Of a stretch of 38,377 nucleotides of DNA, positions 15,510-24,100 are shown one piece after another (the first letter of the stretch is position 1; each line of letters starts with the position of its first letter). The notes under the pieces are model-generated. The model made no database searches. It worked only from the letters and a program-made list of their open reading frames with translations, and was not told where the DNA came from. The DNA is taken from assembly GCA_934590355.1 (NCBI GenBank), contig CAKTOX010000018.1, positions 1-38,377 on the forward strand, read 5' to 3'. Position numbers and translations under genes: made by a program. This DNA is from an uncultured Oscillospiraceae bacterium (lineage in GTDB: Bacteria > Bacillota > Clostridia > Oscillospirales > Oscillospiraceae).

Positions 15510-16223
15510 ATGAATTATTATGATATTTTGATAAACGGAATTTCCGACAAGCTATACGTTTCGCGTATAATAAACGGCAAATCATGGGTAGCGGCGGAGC
15601 TGAGTGACGGCCGCTTCGGCATTGCGATGCACTATACGCTCGAAAGCCGGGAGAGAAAATTCGATACGCTTGAGGGGCTGGACGCGCGCACGGCGGCAAG
15701 CGCTGTGCTATCGTGGAATTTTCAGGAGGCCACCGAGGGCATGGCGGTCATAAACGCCTTTTATAACACGCCTGAGCATATGGACGAGCTAAATGCGCAT
15801 TGCAGCTACAACAAAAGCTGCACTCAGGGCATGGTGACCGAGGGCAAAAAAATTGCGCTCGTCGGACATCTCAGCCTTCAGCCGGACGCCTTGAAGGGCG
15901 CAAGTGAGGTTTACATAATTGAGCGCGAGCCTAAGCCCGGCGACTACCCCGACTCCGCATGCGAGTATATTCTGCCACAGTGCGACATTGTCGTCATGAC
16001 CGCGAGCGCCGCAGTTAACAAAACCATGCCGCGTCTTATTGAGCTTTCAAAGTGCGCAAAAACGGTGATAATCGGGCCCACCGCCCCGCTTTGCCCCGAA
16101 TTAAAGACACTCGGCATCGACCGCATTTCGGGTCTTGTCATCCGAGACAAAGAGGCGTTTGAGCGCTGGGCAGTCGAAAACCACGGCAGTCCCTATCCCT
16201 ACGGCGATGTATTCATGATATAA
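15510..16223 (+). CDS. DUF4213/DUF364 domain protein (putative metal-chelate-binding)
   Basis: The protein has 237 residues. The N-terminal 90 or so residues (VAAELSDGRFGIAM, then AAVLSWNFQEA-type sequence) match a DUF4213-like enolase-N fold. The C-terminal half (GMVTEGKKIALVGHL, YIIEREPKPGDYPDSA, CDIVVMTASAAVNKTMPRL, IIGPTAPLCPEL) is the Rossmann-like DUF364 domain. In other bacteria these proteins sit near siderophore, molybdenum, nickel or cobalt uptake genes and are thought to handle chelated metals, but no activity is established. GGAGG is well placed before the ATG. It stands alone with its own promoter and terminator. A nickel/cobalt block lies 4 kb away, which may or may not be relevant. 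Confidence 0.8.
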   Translation: MNYYDILINGISDKLYVSRIINGKSWVAAELSDGRFGIAMHYTLESRERKFDTLEGLDARTAASAVLSWNFQEATEGMAVINAFYNTPEHMDELNAHCSYNKSCTQGMVTEGKKIALVGHLSLQPDALKGASEVYIIEREPKPGDYPDSACEYILPQCDIVVMTASAAVNKTMPRLIELSKCAKTVIIGPTAPLCPELKTLGIDRISGLVIRDKEAFERWAVENHGSPYPYGDVFMI

Positions 16224-16235
16224 TATGATTTACAT

Positions 16236-16270
16236 AAAAACAGACCGATGCTTGTCATCGGTCTGTTTTT
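16236..16270. terminator. Bidirectional intrinsic terminator
   Basis: Perfect 15-bp arms (16236-16250 and 16256-16270) enclose a 5-nt loop, with AAAAA and TTTTT at the base. It lies between the converging DUF364 gene (+) and DUF2461 gene (-). Confidence 0.92.
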
Positions 16271-16282
16271 TGCTGATATGGT

Positions 16283-16966
16283 TTATTCGATTTCGTCGGT
16301 GCAGATTCTGTCGTCAAAGGCGCCCATGAGAAACTGTCTGAACGGCTCAAATCTTTGCACTGCCCGCCCCGCTGCCTCGGCAAAGCTGTCGAGATCGCGC
16401 ATATCGTCGGGCGTGAACGAGTATTCGGTGAGCCAAAACTTATATTTGAGCCACTCGGCGGCGGGGTGCTCCGCGTCAAAGCCGCGCGGTGTGCGCTTGA
16501 GCTGCTCACCTATGATCGCAAGCCCGTTTTCTGAAGCTATCGCCTCAAGCTCCTCGAAGTTATAGGCTATATACTCGCGCAGCCGGCCGAGCTGCTTTGT
16601 CTCCCACGGCCATGCGCCCGTTTCGAGAATGCAGCGGTCAAAGCTAATATGCAGATAGTAAGAAAGCGGCAGGAAATCCTTTTTATGCGGCGACAGATAC
16701 GCCCTGAACGCAGGGTTATAGGGCGTTTTGTTCTTGCTGTAACGCATATCGCGCGGGATGCGGTACATGAAGTTCTTGGGGTTTTCAAACAGCAGCGCGT
16801 CCCCTATCTGCGGCGCGTCCTTTGCCAAGACGAACTTCATCACGTCAAGCACCATGAGAAAATCCTCCTGTGCCAGCTCATATTCCCTGTGGTTATCGTG
16901 AAACCACGTGCGCTCGTTATTCTTGCTCAGCGCCTCGGTATAGCCGAGCATTCTGCTAAAATCCAT
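16283..16966 (-). CDS. DUF2461 family protein
   Basis: The protein has 227 residues, matching the DUF2461 (TIGR02453) family in length and motifs. NNERTWFHDNHREYE lies near the N-terminus, with FRIPRDxRYSKNKTPYNPAF-type sequence at about 65-90 (here MYRIPRDMRYSKNKTPYNPA). The C-terminus is the usual helical tail. The biochemical function of the family is unknown. It overlaps the fhs stop codon by one base (TGATG), so it is probably translated from the fhs transcript. This linkage to one-carbon metabolism may be incidental. Confidence 0.86.
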   Translation of the reverse strand: MDFSRMLGYTEALSKNNERTWFHDNHREYELAQEDFLMVLDVMKFVLAKDAPQIGDALLFENPKNFMYRIPRDMRYSKNKTPYNPAFRAYLSPHKKDFLPLSYYLHISFDRCILETGAWPWETKQLGRLREYIAYNFEELEAIASENGLAIIGEQLKRTPRGFDAEHPAAEWLKYKFWLTEYSFTPDDMRDLDSFAEAAGRAVQRFEPFRQFLMGAFDDRICTDEIE

Positions 16967-18642
16967 CAGAAAAGTCCCGTTATCCTTCCGTTATCGTCTA
17001 TGTCGATGCCCTCGGCTGCCGGATGCTTTGGGAGTCCGGGCATCGTCATTATATTTCCCGCCAGAGCCACGATAAATCCCGCTCCGGCACTGACCTTCAC
17101 GCTGCGGACGCTCACGGTAAAGTCCGTGGGTGCGCCAAGGAGCTTCGGGTCGTCGGAGAAGCTGTTTTGTGTTTTGGCTATGCACACGGGCAGCTTATCA
17201 AAGCCGTAAGAATTGAGGCTGCGTATCTGCTCGCGGGCGGTCTGCGAAAATTCAACCGCTCTGCCGCCGTAGATTTTTCTGACTATGTCGGCGATTTTGT
17301 CCTCTATGCCGCAATTGAGCTCGTAGGCATAAGCAAAGCCCGAGTTATCCTCCTCGCACAGGCTCACCACGGCGTTTGCAAGCCGAGCTCCGCCCGCGCC
17401 GCCCTTCGCCCACACGTCGGACAGAACGACCTGCACTCCGAGCTGCGCACACATTTCCCGCGCAAGGGCTATCTCGGCATCCGTATCCGTCGGGAAGCGG
17501 TTGAGCGCCACGACGCAGGGCAGACGGTAGACGTTTTTGATATTGGAGACATGGCGCAGCAGGTTCGGCATTCCCGCCCTGAGCGCCGCAAGATCCTCAT
17601 GCTCAAGCTCGCCTTTACTGAGCCCGCCGTGCATTTTTAATGCCCTTATCGTTGCGACGACCACCACCGCGGAGGGCTTCAGTCCCGTCTCGCGGCACTT
17701 TATATCGAGGAACTTTTCCGCGCCGAGGTCTGCGCCGAAGCCCGCCTCGGTGACGGCGTAATCCGCAGCATGCAGCGCCATGCGGGTCGCCAAAACGGAG
17801 CTGCATCCATGCGCTATATTCGCAAACGGCCCGCCGTGGACAAACGCCGGAGTGCCTTCAAGCGTCTGCACGAGGTTGGGCTTGATCGCGTCCTTTAAAA
17901 GCGCCGCCATAGCACCGTGCGCCTTGAGCTCGCGGCAGGTCACGGGGCGGCCGGAGCGGTCATAGCCGACGACTATCCGTGCAAGCCGCTGCTTGAGGTC
18001 GGAGGCAGACTCCGCAAGGCAGAGGATCGCCATGACCTCGCTGGCAACGGTGATGTCAAAGCCGTCGTCACGCTCAACGCCGTCCTTTTCACCGCCGAGC
18101 CCGTCGCGGATATAGCGAAGCTGGCGGTCGTTCATATCAACGCAGCGGCGCCATGTTATCCTTTCGGGGTCGATGCCAAGCCCGTTGCCCTGCATGATGT
18201 GGTTATCGACCATTGCGGCGAGCAGGTTGTTTGCGGCGCCTATCGCGTGGATATCGCCGGTAAAATGCAGGTTAATGTCCTCCATCGGCACTATCTGCGC
18301 ATAGCCGCCTCCGCAGGCTCCGCCCTTTATGCCGAACACCGGCCCGAGCGACGGCTCGCGCAGCGCCGCGGCAGATTTTTTTCCGATATGCCGCAGCGCA
18401 TCGGCAAGCCCGATGGCGGTCGTGGTCTTGCCCTCGCCCGCGGGTGTAGGTGTTATGGCGGTGACGAGAATGAGCTTTCCCTGTCCGTCTGCACTTTCGC
18501 GCAGGTAGTCAAGGTCGATCTTCGCCTTGAAGCGTCCGTAGTGCTCAAGATATTTTTCGTCTATATCAAGCTTTTTCGCAATTTCCCCTATCGGGCTCAT
18601 GCGGCAGCCTTGTGCAATTCTCAGGTCGGCATCTCTGTCCAT
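16966..18642 (-). CDS. fhs: Formate-tetrahydrofolate ligase
   Basis: The protein has 558 residues, full length for this homotetrameric enzyme. The ATP site TPTPAGEGKTTTAIGLADAL (about 64-83), LREPSLGPVFGIKGGACGGGYAQ-type sequence and LHFTGDIHAIGAANNLLAAM are all intact. It joins formate to tetrahydrofolate using ATP to give 10-formyl-THF for purine synthesis, and in acetogens for the methyl branch of the Wood-Ljungdahl pathway. The start is ATG 18642 with GAGGAGGG upstream. A TATAAT lies about 60 bp upstream on the minus strand, but no clear -35 is seen. No folD, cooS or acsB is in the window, so acetogenesis cannot be concluded. Confidence 0.97.
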   Translation of the reverse strand: MDRDADLRIAQGCRMSPIGEIAKKLDIDEKYLEHYGRFKAKIDLDYLRESADGQGKLILVTAITPTPAGEGKTTTAIGLADALRHIGKKSAAALREPSLGPVFGIKGGACGGGYAQIVPMEDINLHFTGDIHAIGAANNLLAAMVDNHIMQGNGLGIDPERITWRRCVDMNDRQLRYIRDGLGGEKDGVERDDGFDITVASEVMAILCLAESASDLKQRLARIVVGYDRSGRPVTCRELKAHGAMAALLKDAIKPNLVQTLEGTPAFVHGGPFANIAHGCSSVLATRMALHAADYAVTEAGFGADLGAEKFLDIKCRETGLKPSAVVVVATIRALKMHGGLSKGELEHEDLAALRAGMPNLLRHVSNIKNVYRLPCVVALNRFPTDTDAEIALAREMCAQLGVQVVLSDVWAKGGAGGARLANAVVSLCEEDNSGFAYAYELNCGIEDKIADIVRKIYGGRAVEFSQTAREQIRSLNSYGFDKLPVCIAKTQNSFSDDPKLLGAPTDFTVSVRSVKVSAGAGFIVALAGNIMTMPGLPKHPAAEGIDIDDNGRITGLF

Positions 18643-18742
18643 CGGCGCCCTCCTCGCTTTTCGGTATTTTACTATACTATGAACATTATTTTTGCATTAT
18701 ATCATAAACGGCGGGCTTTGAACACCCTCGTTTGCGGACAAA

Positions 18743-18769
18743 AGCTCCGCAGCGGCCTGCTGCGGAGCT
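18743..18769 (-). terminator. Intrinsic terminator of the MATE gene
   Basis: Perfect 11-bp arms AGCTCCGCAGC (18743-18753) and its complement (18759-18769) are followed on the minus strand by TTTTG. It begins 4 nt after the MATE stop codon. Confidence 0.8.
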
Positions 18770-18773
18770 GAAA

Positions 18774-20141
18774 TCATGCGGCAAATTCTTTTTCCGTTTT
18801 CTTGAGCGTAACTATGAACATTATCCACGAGATCATCGCCGCCAGAACGTCCGCCGTGAACTGCGCCCACACGAGGCCGTACATCCCGAAAACGCGGTCG
18901 AGGATGAACATCATCGGGAAGTTCAGCATCGCCCAGCGCATTACGCCGAGAAACAGCGCCGTGCCGCCGCGCCCGAACGCCTGATAGATGTGCACGACGA
19001 AAAAGCACAGGAACATGAACAGCGCCGCCGGTGCTCTCGCGCGAAGGAAGTTTGCGCCGAGCTCCACCGTGCCGGCATCGCGGATGAAAAAGCGGATTAT
19101 CGCGGGCGCGGCAAGCTCGTACAGCACTATGCTCACGACTCCGACCGCAACGCCCAAGGCGCAGGAATAGCCGATTATCTTATTCATGCGCTGCCTGTCG
19201 CGGCGCGCATAGCAATACGCAATGAGCGGCACTATGCCCTGGCAAAGTCCGATGCCGAATTGGAGCGGAAAGCGCTCGGCCTTGAGCACGATGCCGATGC
19301 CCGCCATCGCAATATCGCCGTAATTCGTCATGAGCCTGTCGAGTATCATATAGCCAATATCAAACAGCAGCGTGCCCACGGCGCCGGGTATGCCGACGGT
19401 GAACACCGCCTTGACGCTTGTCCTCTGCGGATGCGGCCATTCAAGGCGCGGCTTGAGCTCTGTCTGCTTTTTGCAGAGCACCCACATGAGGTATGCAAAG
19501 GATATCACGTTGGATATGAGCGTGGCAAGTCCGACCGCGAACACCGCCTGCTCCCTCGGCAGCAGGTACAGCAGCAGCGGATCGAATATTATGTTCAGAC
19601 CGCCGCCGAGTGCAACGCCTATGCCCGCCTCGCGCGCATAGCTGATGCTGCGCATGAGGTTTGCAAGGACGTTTGACATTATTGTCGGCACGCCGCCGAG
19701 CACAACGACCATGAACAGATACTGCCATGCGTAGTCAAAGGTGTTCTCTCCCGCTCCGAGCATACGCAGCAGCGGAGAGTGCAGCGCAAACAGCCCGACG
19801 GAAAAAGCCGCCGAAATTATAAGCGCGAGCAGCAGGCAGAACACCAGCACCCGCTCAGCTTCCTCCCGCTCATACCGCGCAAGCATTTTCGGGATAAGCA
19901 CACCGCCGCCAATGCCGACAAGGCAGCCCAGCGCGAGGGTTATGTTGAAAACCGGCAGAATAAGCGATACGCCCGCGACCATGTAGGGGTCGTTTATCTG
20001 TCCGAGGAAAAAGGTGTCCGCCAGATTATACAGCAGGACGATTAGCTGGCTGACTATCGCCGGAAAGGCCATATACCGCACGGCTTGCTTTGGCTCCATT
20101 TCGGCGAAAACCGTCTCGCTGTCGAGGCGTTTGCGGATCAA
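18774..20141 (-). CDS. MATE family efflux transporter
   Basis: The protein has 455 residues and about 12 membrane segments arranged as two halves. Family motifs are PAIVSQLIVLLYNLADTFFLG in the first segments and GIPGAVGTLLFDIGYMILDRLM at the start of the second half. MATE proteins export cationic drugs, metabolites or dyes with sodium or proton antiport. The start is ATG 20141 (ATTTTGATCCGC...; TTG/ATG choice minor) with AGGAG 8-12 bases upstream. The upstream leader contains an intrinsic terminator and two promoters. One of these abuts the same CsoR-type operator that controls the csoR-like genes. The exporter may therefore belong to the metal regulon, or only be separated from a small RNA by the terminator. 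Confidence 0.92.
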   Translation of the reverse strand: MIRKRLDSETVFAEMEPKQAVRYMAFPAIVSQLIVLLYNLADTFFLGQINDPYMVAGVSLILPVFNITLALGCLVGIGGGVLIPKMLARYEREEAERVLVFCLLLALIISAAFSVGLFALHSPLLRMLGAGENTFDYAWQYLFMVVVLGGVPTIMSNVLANLMRSISYAREAGIGVALGGGLNIIFDPLLLYLLPREQAVFAVGLATLISNVISFAYLMWVLCKKQTELKPRLEWPHPQRTSVKAVFTVGIPGAVGTLLFDIGYMILDRLMTNYGDIAMAGIGIVLKAERFPLQFGIGLCQGIVPLIAYCYARRDRQRMNKIIGYSCALGVAVGVVSIVLYELAAPAIIRFFIRDAGTVELGANFLRARAPAALFMFLCFFVVHIYQAFGRGGTALFLGVMRWAMLNFPMMFILDRVFGMYGLVWAQFTADVLAAMISWIMFIVTLKKTEKEFAA

Positions 20142-20160
20142 AATATCATCTCCTAAACAT

Positions 20161-20189
20161 AAAAAGGACGCAGCCGCCTGACTGCGTCC
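20161..20189 (-). terminator. Intrinsic terminator in the 5' leader of the MATE gene
   Basis: On the minus strand GGACGCAG...CTGCGTCC (20189-20166) is followed by TTTTT (20165-20161), 20 nt upstream of the MATE start codon. It ends the candidate small RNA or attenuates the MATE gene. Confidence 0.8.
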
Positions 20190-20318
20190 AATTAATTATT
20201 ATATCAGTAAGCATACCGTGCTTGCAAGCATTTTCTCGCGCCGAAACAGGGGGGAGCCCGTGCCGCAAGGGGGAACGGCACAGGCTCGCAAGCAAAAGAC
20301 CTAAAGCATCTGATTGAT
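20161..20318 (-). ncRNA. Candidate metal-regulated small RNA or attenuated leader
   Basis: About 158 nt run from the expected start (7 nt after the -10 at 20330-20325) to the terminator. Pairing is visible as a nested rod. ATCAG/CTGAT (20203-20207 with 20310-20314) forms the outer stem. TGCTTGC/GCAAGCA (20219-20225 with 20288-20294) is inside it. An 11-bp stem with one mismatch (20255-20265 with 20276-20286) is at the tip with a 10-nt loop. A C-rich single-stranded stretch lies beside it. A second promoter-like pair (TTGCAA 20227-20222, 18 bp, TATAAT 20203-20198, minus strand) lies inside. No B12 box or other riboswitch consensus I know is present. Rod shape and length resemble 6S-type RNAs, but I do not claim identity. 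Confidence 0.45.
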
Positions 20319-20324
20319 GATCTC

Positions 20325-20371
20325 AGTATAACCACGTTTTTTTCTTAACGCAAGCTACCCATGGGGATATT
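20325..20371 (-). promoter_or_regulatory. Leftward promoter with abutting CsoR-type operator
   Basis: On the minus strand AATATCCCCATGGGTAGCTT (20371-20352) runs into -35 TTGCGT (20353-20348). A 17-bp spacer and -10 TATACT (20330-20325) follow. The operator has the A/T-flanked C-tract/G-tract inverted form typical of CsoR/RcnR-family sites. It is 18/20 identical to the rightward site facing it. Confidence 0.72.
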
Positions 20372-20403
20372 TTTTTCGAAAAAATTATTAAAAAATCGGA
20401 AGC

Positions 20404-20450
20404 AATATCCCCCGGGGTAGCTTATATTGAGCATTACATTCTGTTATATT
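20404..20450 (+). promoter_or_regulatory. Rightward csoR-pair promoter with abutting operator
   Basis: The operator AATATCCCCCGGGGTAGCTT (20404-20423) runs into -35 TTATAT (20422-20427). A 17-bp spacer leads to an extended -10, TGTTATATT, with TATATT at 20445-20450. The weak -35 and strong extended -10 suggest tunable expression. Geometry is identical to the leftward and cbiM promoters. Confidence 0.72.
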
Positions 20451-20494
20451 GACCTCAATGACAAGATTATATCAAGATTTGAAGGGGAAAAATT

Positions 20495-20809
20495 ATGCAT
20501 GTAAGCAGCGACCACACTCACGGCACGGGTGAGCATCAGCACGTTCACAGCCATACTCATACCAAAGCCGTTCTGAACAGACTTGCAAGGGCGGGAGGTC
20601 ATCTTGAATATGTGCGGCGCATGGTCGAGGAGGGGCAGGACTGCACGGACGTTCTGATGCAGCTTGCGGCCGTAAGATCGGCTCTTAACAACACCGCGAA
20701 GATAATACTCAAGGATCACATCGAGCACTGCATCGTCGATGCGGTGGCAAGTAATGACGAGCAAGCCATAAACGACCTGAACAAAGCAATAGAGCGGTTT
20801 ATGGAGTGA
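20495..20809 (+). CDS. CsoR/RcnR-family metal-sensing repressor, InrS-like, His-rich N-terminus
   Basis: The protein has 104 residues and an all-helical CsoR (DUF156) fold. The family metal ligands are C50 (GQDCTDVL), H75 and C79 (KDHIEHC), at the same 25- and 4-residue spacing as the Cys-His-Cys set of CsoR. H78 is also available. The N-terminal tail carries eight histidines in the first 22 residues (H2 to H22), typical of nickel or cobalt handling. A His plus Cys-His-Cys set is that of the cyanobacterial nickel sensor InrS, so Ni or Co is favoured over Cu. ATG 20495 is preceded by AAGGGG. It is the first gene of an operon whose promoter abuts a matching operator, so it is probably autoregulated. 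Four nucleotides separate it from a ligand-less paralogue. Confidence 0.88.
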   Translation: MHVSSDHTHGTGEHQHVHSHTHTKAVLNRLARAGGHLEYVRRMVEEGQDCTDVLMQLAAVRSALNNTAKIILKDHIEHCIVDAVASNDEQAINDLNKAIERFME

Positions 20810-20813
20810 GCCT

Positions 20814-21119
20814 ATGGAAGAAAGACTCTATTCGGTTTCGCTCAGCCAAAGGGCGGCACAGGACGCCCAAATACGGCTCGCGAAAATAATCGGTCAACTG
20901 AAAACGGTTTCCAAGATGCTGGAGGAAAGTCCGAGAGACCTCGATGCGCTGACCCAGTACGCAGCGGCAAACGCCGCCGTCGGCAGTCTCATGAAGCTCA
21001 TCGCCAAGGACGTCATACTGACCCAGCTCGGAAACGAGGTCAAGAATGACGCAGTCTGCGAGGAATACATCTCCTCCCTGCTGTCGCTTTTAAACGAGGT
21101 CGAAGAATACGAGGACTGA
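20814..21119 (+). CDS. Degenerate CsoR-family paralogue lacking metal ligands
   Basis: The protein has 101 residues. Residues 21-75 align without gaps to residues 29-83 of the upstream CsoR-family protein: RLAKIIGQL matches RLARAGGHL, KMLEES matches RMVEEG, and MKLIAKDVI matches AKIILKDHI. The family IGQ signature is kept. All three metal ligands are replaced: C50 to D42, H75 to V67 and C79 to Q71. The single cysteine near residue 80 is not at a ligand position. The protein is therefore expected to fold like CsoR but not sense metal there. The GGAG ribosome binding site is inside the end of the first gene, so the two are translationally coupled. It may form mixed tetramers or modulate DNA binding. 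A different ligand is also possible. A hairpin follows the gene. Confidence 0.75.
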   Translation: MEERLYSVSLSQRAAQDAQIRLAKIIGQLKTVSKMLEESPRDLDALTQYAAANAAVGSLMKLIAKDVILTQLGNEVKNDAVCEEYISSLLSLLNEVEEYED

Positions 21120-21150
21120 AAATGCGCCATGCCGTTTGCGTGGCGCATTT
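21120..21150 (+). terminator. Hairpin after the csoR pair
   Basis: Perfect 10-bp arms AAATGCGCCA (21120-21129) and its complement (21141-21150) enclose an 11-nt loop directly after the stop codon. The T run is short (TTT), so termination may be partial and leave some read-through into the protease gene. Confidence 0.6.
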
Positions 21151-21188
21151 CGAATGTATGCAAATTTTGTTAACATATAGGAGGAAAC

Positions 21189-24100
21189 ATGAAAAAAAGG
21201 AATTTCAGACGCTTGCTGGCAATAATGCTGGCAGTTGTTTTGGTGCTCGCGCTCATACCGTTTGGCGCAATAACACGCGATGCATCGAACGACGCGGCAC
21301 CAAGCGGCAAGGGCACACAGAGAGAGGAGCTGTCCGAGATACGCTCTCAGACAGACGTTGTGAACGACAATAAACCCGCCGCCTCGGAGGGCTTCATAGT
21401 GAAGCTGCGCGACGAGAGCTATGCGGAGGGGCTGACCTGCATTTCGGAAGGCAGCGGACTTTACCGCGCCGAAACTCGGGAGCAGCTCGACGCTATCCCC
21501 GACACGGCGCTGGATTACTGCGAGCCGGACTTCAAGCTGAGCATGCTTGAGGACACGGCGGCAAACGATACGCTGTATGTAAACGGCGCGCAGTGGAACC
21601 TTGAGAACATGAATGTCCCCGCAGCATGGGCCAAGGGACAGTTCGGCGAGGGCGTCACTGTCGCCGTCATAGACAGCGGTCTTTACGGCGTCAAGGACGG
21701 CGAGAGCCACGAGGACATTGACCCTGCGAAGGTCGTTAAGCCCTATAACGCGAGGATCGGTTACGAGGGCACCGAGACCGTATCGGACGATCACGGGCAC
21801 GGCACCTTCGTGGCGGGCATGATCTTTGCCAGCACCAACAACAGCGCGGGCATAGCCGGCATCATGCCGAACGTCAGCCTCATGCCCATAAAGATCTCCA
21901 CCAAGACCAGCGACGCCGCCGTCAGCGACGTTGTCAAAGCGATAAACTACGCCGTGGCAAACGGTGCGGACGTAATAAACATGAGCCTCGGCACGAGCGA
22001 GTTCTCAGAAGCTCTGAAGGACGCGTGCGACTACGCCGTTTCAAAGGGGCTAATCGTTGTTGCCGCAGCAGGAAACGACGGCAACAGCACACCCTGCTAT
22101 CCGGCGGCTTACGATTCCGTCGTCGGCGTCGGCTCGCTCACGAAGGATAATCTTCTTGCCGCGAGCTCCCAGTACGGTGAGAGCGTCTACGTGACCGCAC
22201 CCGGCGCGGGCGTTGTCAGCACCGACAACAGCTCCAACGGCTATAAGCGCAGCTCCGGCACCTCCTTTGCGTCTCCGGAGGCGGCGGCTCTTGCGGCGAT
22301 GGCGAGATCCATTGACCCGAGCATGGATCAGGACGGCTTCAAAAAGCTTCTGCGCGACACCTGCACCGACCTCGGTGAAAAGGGTCACGACAGCATTTAC
22401 GGCTACGGAATGCTCAACTTTGAAAAAGCGGTGAACACCCTGCTCGGCACGGACACCGAAAAGCACAGCTACGGCGACTGGGTATCGGACGGTGCATCCA
22501 CCCACAGCAGAAGCTGCACCGACGACGGCTGCACCGCAAAGGAGACCCAGCTGCACACCTGGGACGCCGGTACGGCTTTGGCCGACGGCAGCACGAAATA
22601 CACCTGCACCGCCTGCAAGGCCGAGCGCGTGAGCAAGGACAGCATCAGCGGCGCTTGGGAGTACAGGCTCATAAACGACGGCAGTGAGATCATGCTCACG
22701 AAGTACATAGGCGATCAGACCATCCTCGTCGTGCCGTCGAGCATGGACGTTGATGGCAAAAAGCTGCCCGTCACCGCCATCGGCAACGAGACCTTCATGG
22801 ACACGAAGATATTCTGGCTCGAGCTGCCCGACAGCATAAGCTACGTTGAGGACGGCCATCAGAGCACGAGCGGCATCATCGGCGCCTGCGCATTCTGCAA
22901 GGAGCTGACGGTCGTGAAGCTCTCCGCAAAGACGGAGAAGGTCGCAGACTATATGTTCTACGGTGCGGGCTCAAGCTACCGTCTTGAGCTGACTGTGCCC
23001 GACGGCGTTAAGGAGATAGGCATTTCCGCCTTCTCGCTGTGCAACAGCATCATCGAGCTCAAGCTGCCCGCGAGCGTTGAGAAGATAGACAACTCCGCGT
23101 TCTATCAGGCGCGCAGACTCAAGACGCTGAATATCCCCGGCGTTAAAAACGTCGAAGCGGACGCCTTCACCGAGACCATTTTCGAGGAGACCTACGAGGA
23201 TCTTTGGAAGGCGGGAGAATTCGAGGGCATAGTCTACGCCGGCAACGTCGCATACCTCTATTTCGGTCCCTATGTCGGCAGCGGCGACAAGGAGTATATC
23301 CCCTCCGTCATGCCCGAAGGCACGAGCCTTGCGCTGCGCGACGGCACGCTCGGCATCTCCGAATTCTGCTTCACGAGCCACTATGTTAACCGTGACTCCT
23401 GCAAGCAAAACCTCAAGTCCGTGACCGTTCCCAACAGCCTTGCATACATCCCGGACGAGCTCTTTGACGGCTATAGCATCGAGATGAACGGCTTTGAAAA
23501 GTCGTATGCCGAGAGCTATGCCGCAAGATACGACAATATTAAATTCAACCCCATTTCGCTCCCCGCAAAGCCCACGGAGAGCTACGATTGGTACGACAAG
23601 GCAAGCGGCAGCGTGTATGAGATAGCAACTGCCGGAGACCTTTGGGGCTTGGCCGACCTTGTCGAGACCGGCGAGGACAGCTTCGCGGGCAAGACCGTCA
23701 AGCTCAAAAACGACATCGACCTCGGCGGCGTGACCGCTCTGGGCTACACGATAAGAGACAACCGCTGGTTCCCTCTCGGCATGTACAGCAAATTTGCCGG
23801 CACGCTTGACGGACAGGGACACAGCATAAAGGGCGTTTTCATCGACGAGCGCAGCAAGAACGAGGTCGGTCTCTTCTCCGCACTCGAGCGCACCGCAACT
23901 ATCAAAAACCTCACCGTTGAGGGCGTAATAAACGGCGGCGACTACGTCGGCGGCATCGTCGGCAAGAATGCAAACGCGCGCATCGAAAACTGCGTGTTTA
24001 ACGGCAATATAACCGCCGGTATCGACTACGGCTACGCGGGCGGCATCGTGGGCTTCGGCAGCGGCAGCATCAGCGGCTGCAAGACCTACGGTCAAATGAC

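Noticed and set aside
18643..18740. ZTP or THF riboswitch before fhs
   Set aside because: Only about 100 nt are available and I see no conserved core of either riboswitch.
20354..20421. NikR operator
   Set aside because: The nickel regulator NikR binds GTATGA-type half-sites spaced far apart, which are absent. The C-tract/G-tract form and the adjacent CsoR-family genes fit the CsoR type.
22971..24095. A 374-codon minus-strand frame in the protease gene
   Set aside because: It is a shadow of the repetitive coding sequence with an Ala/Val-rich product. No promoter or ribosome binding site is present.
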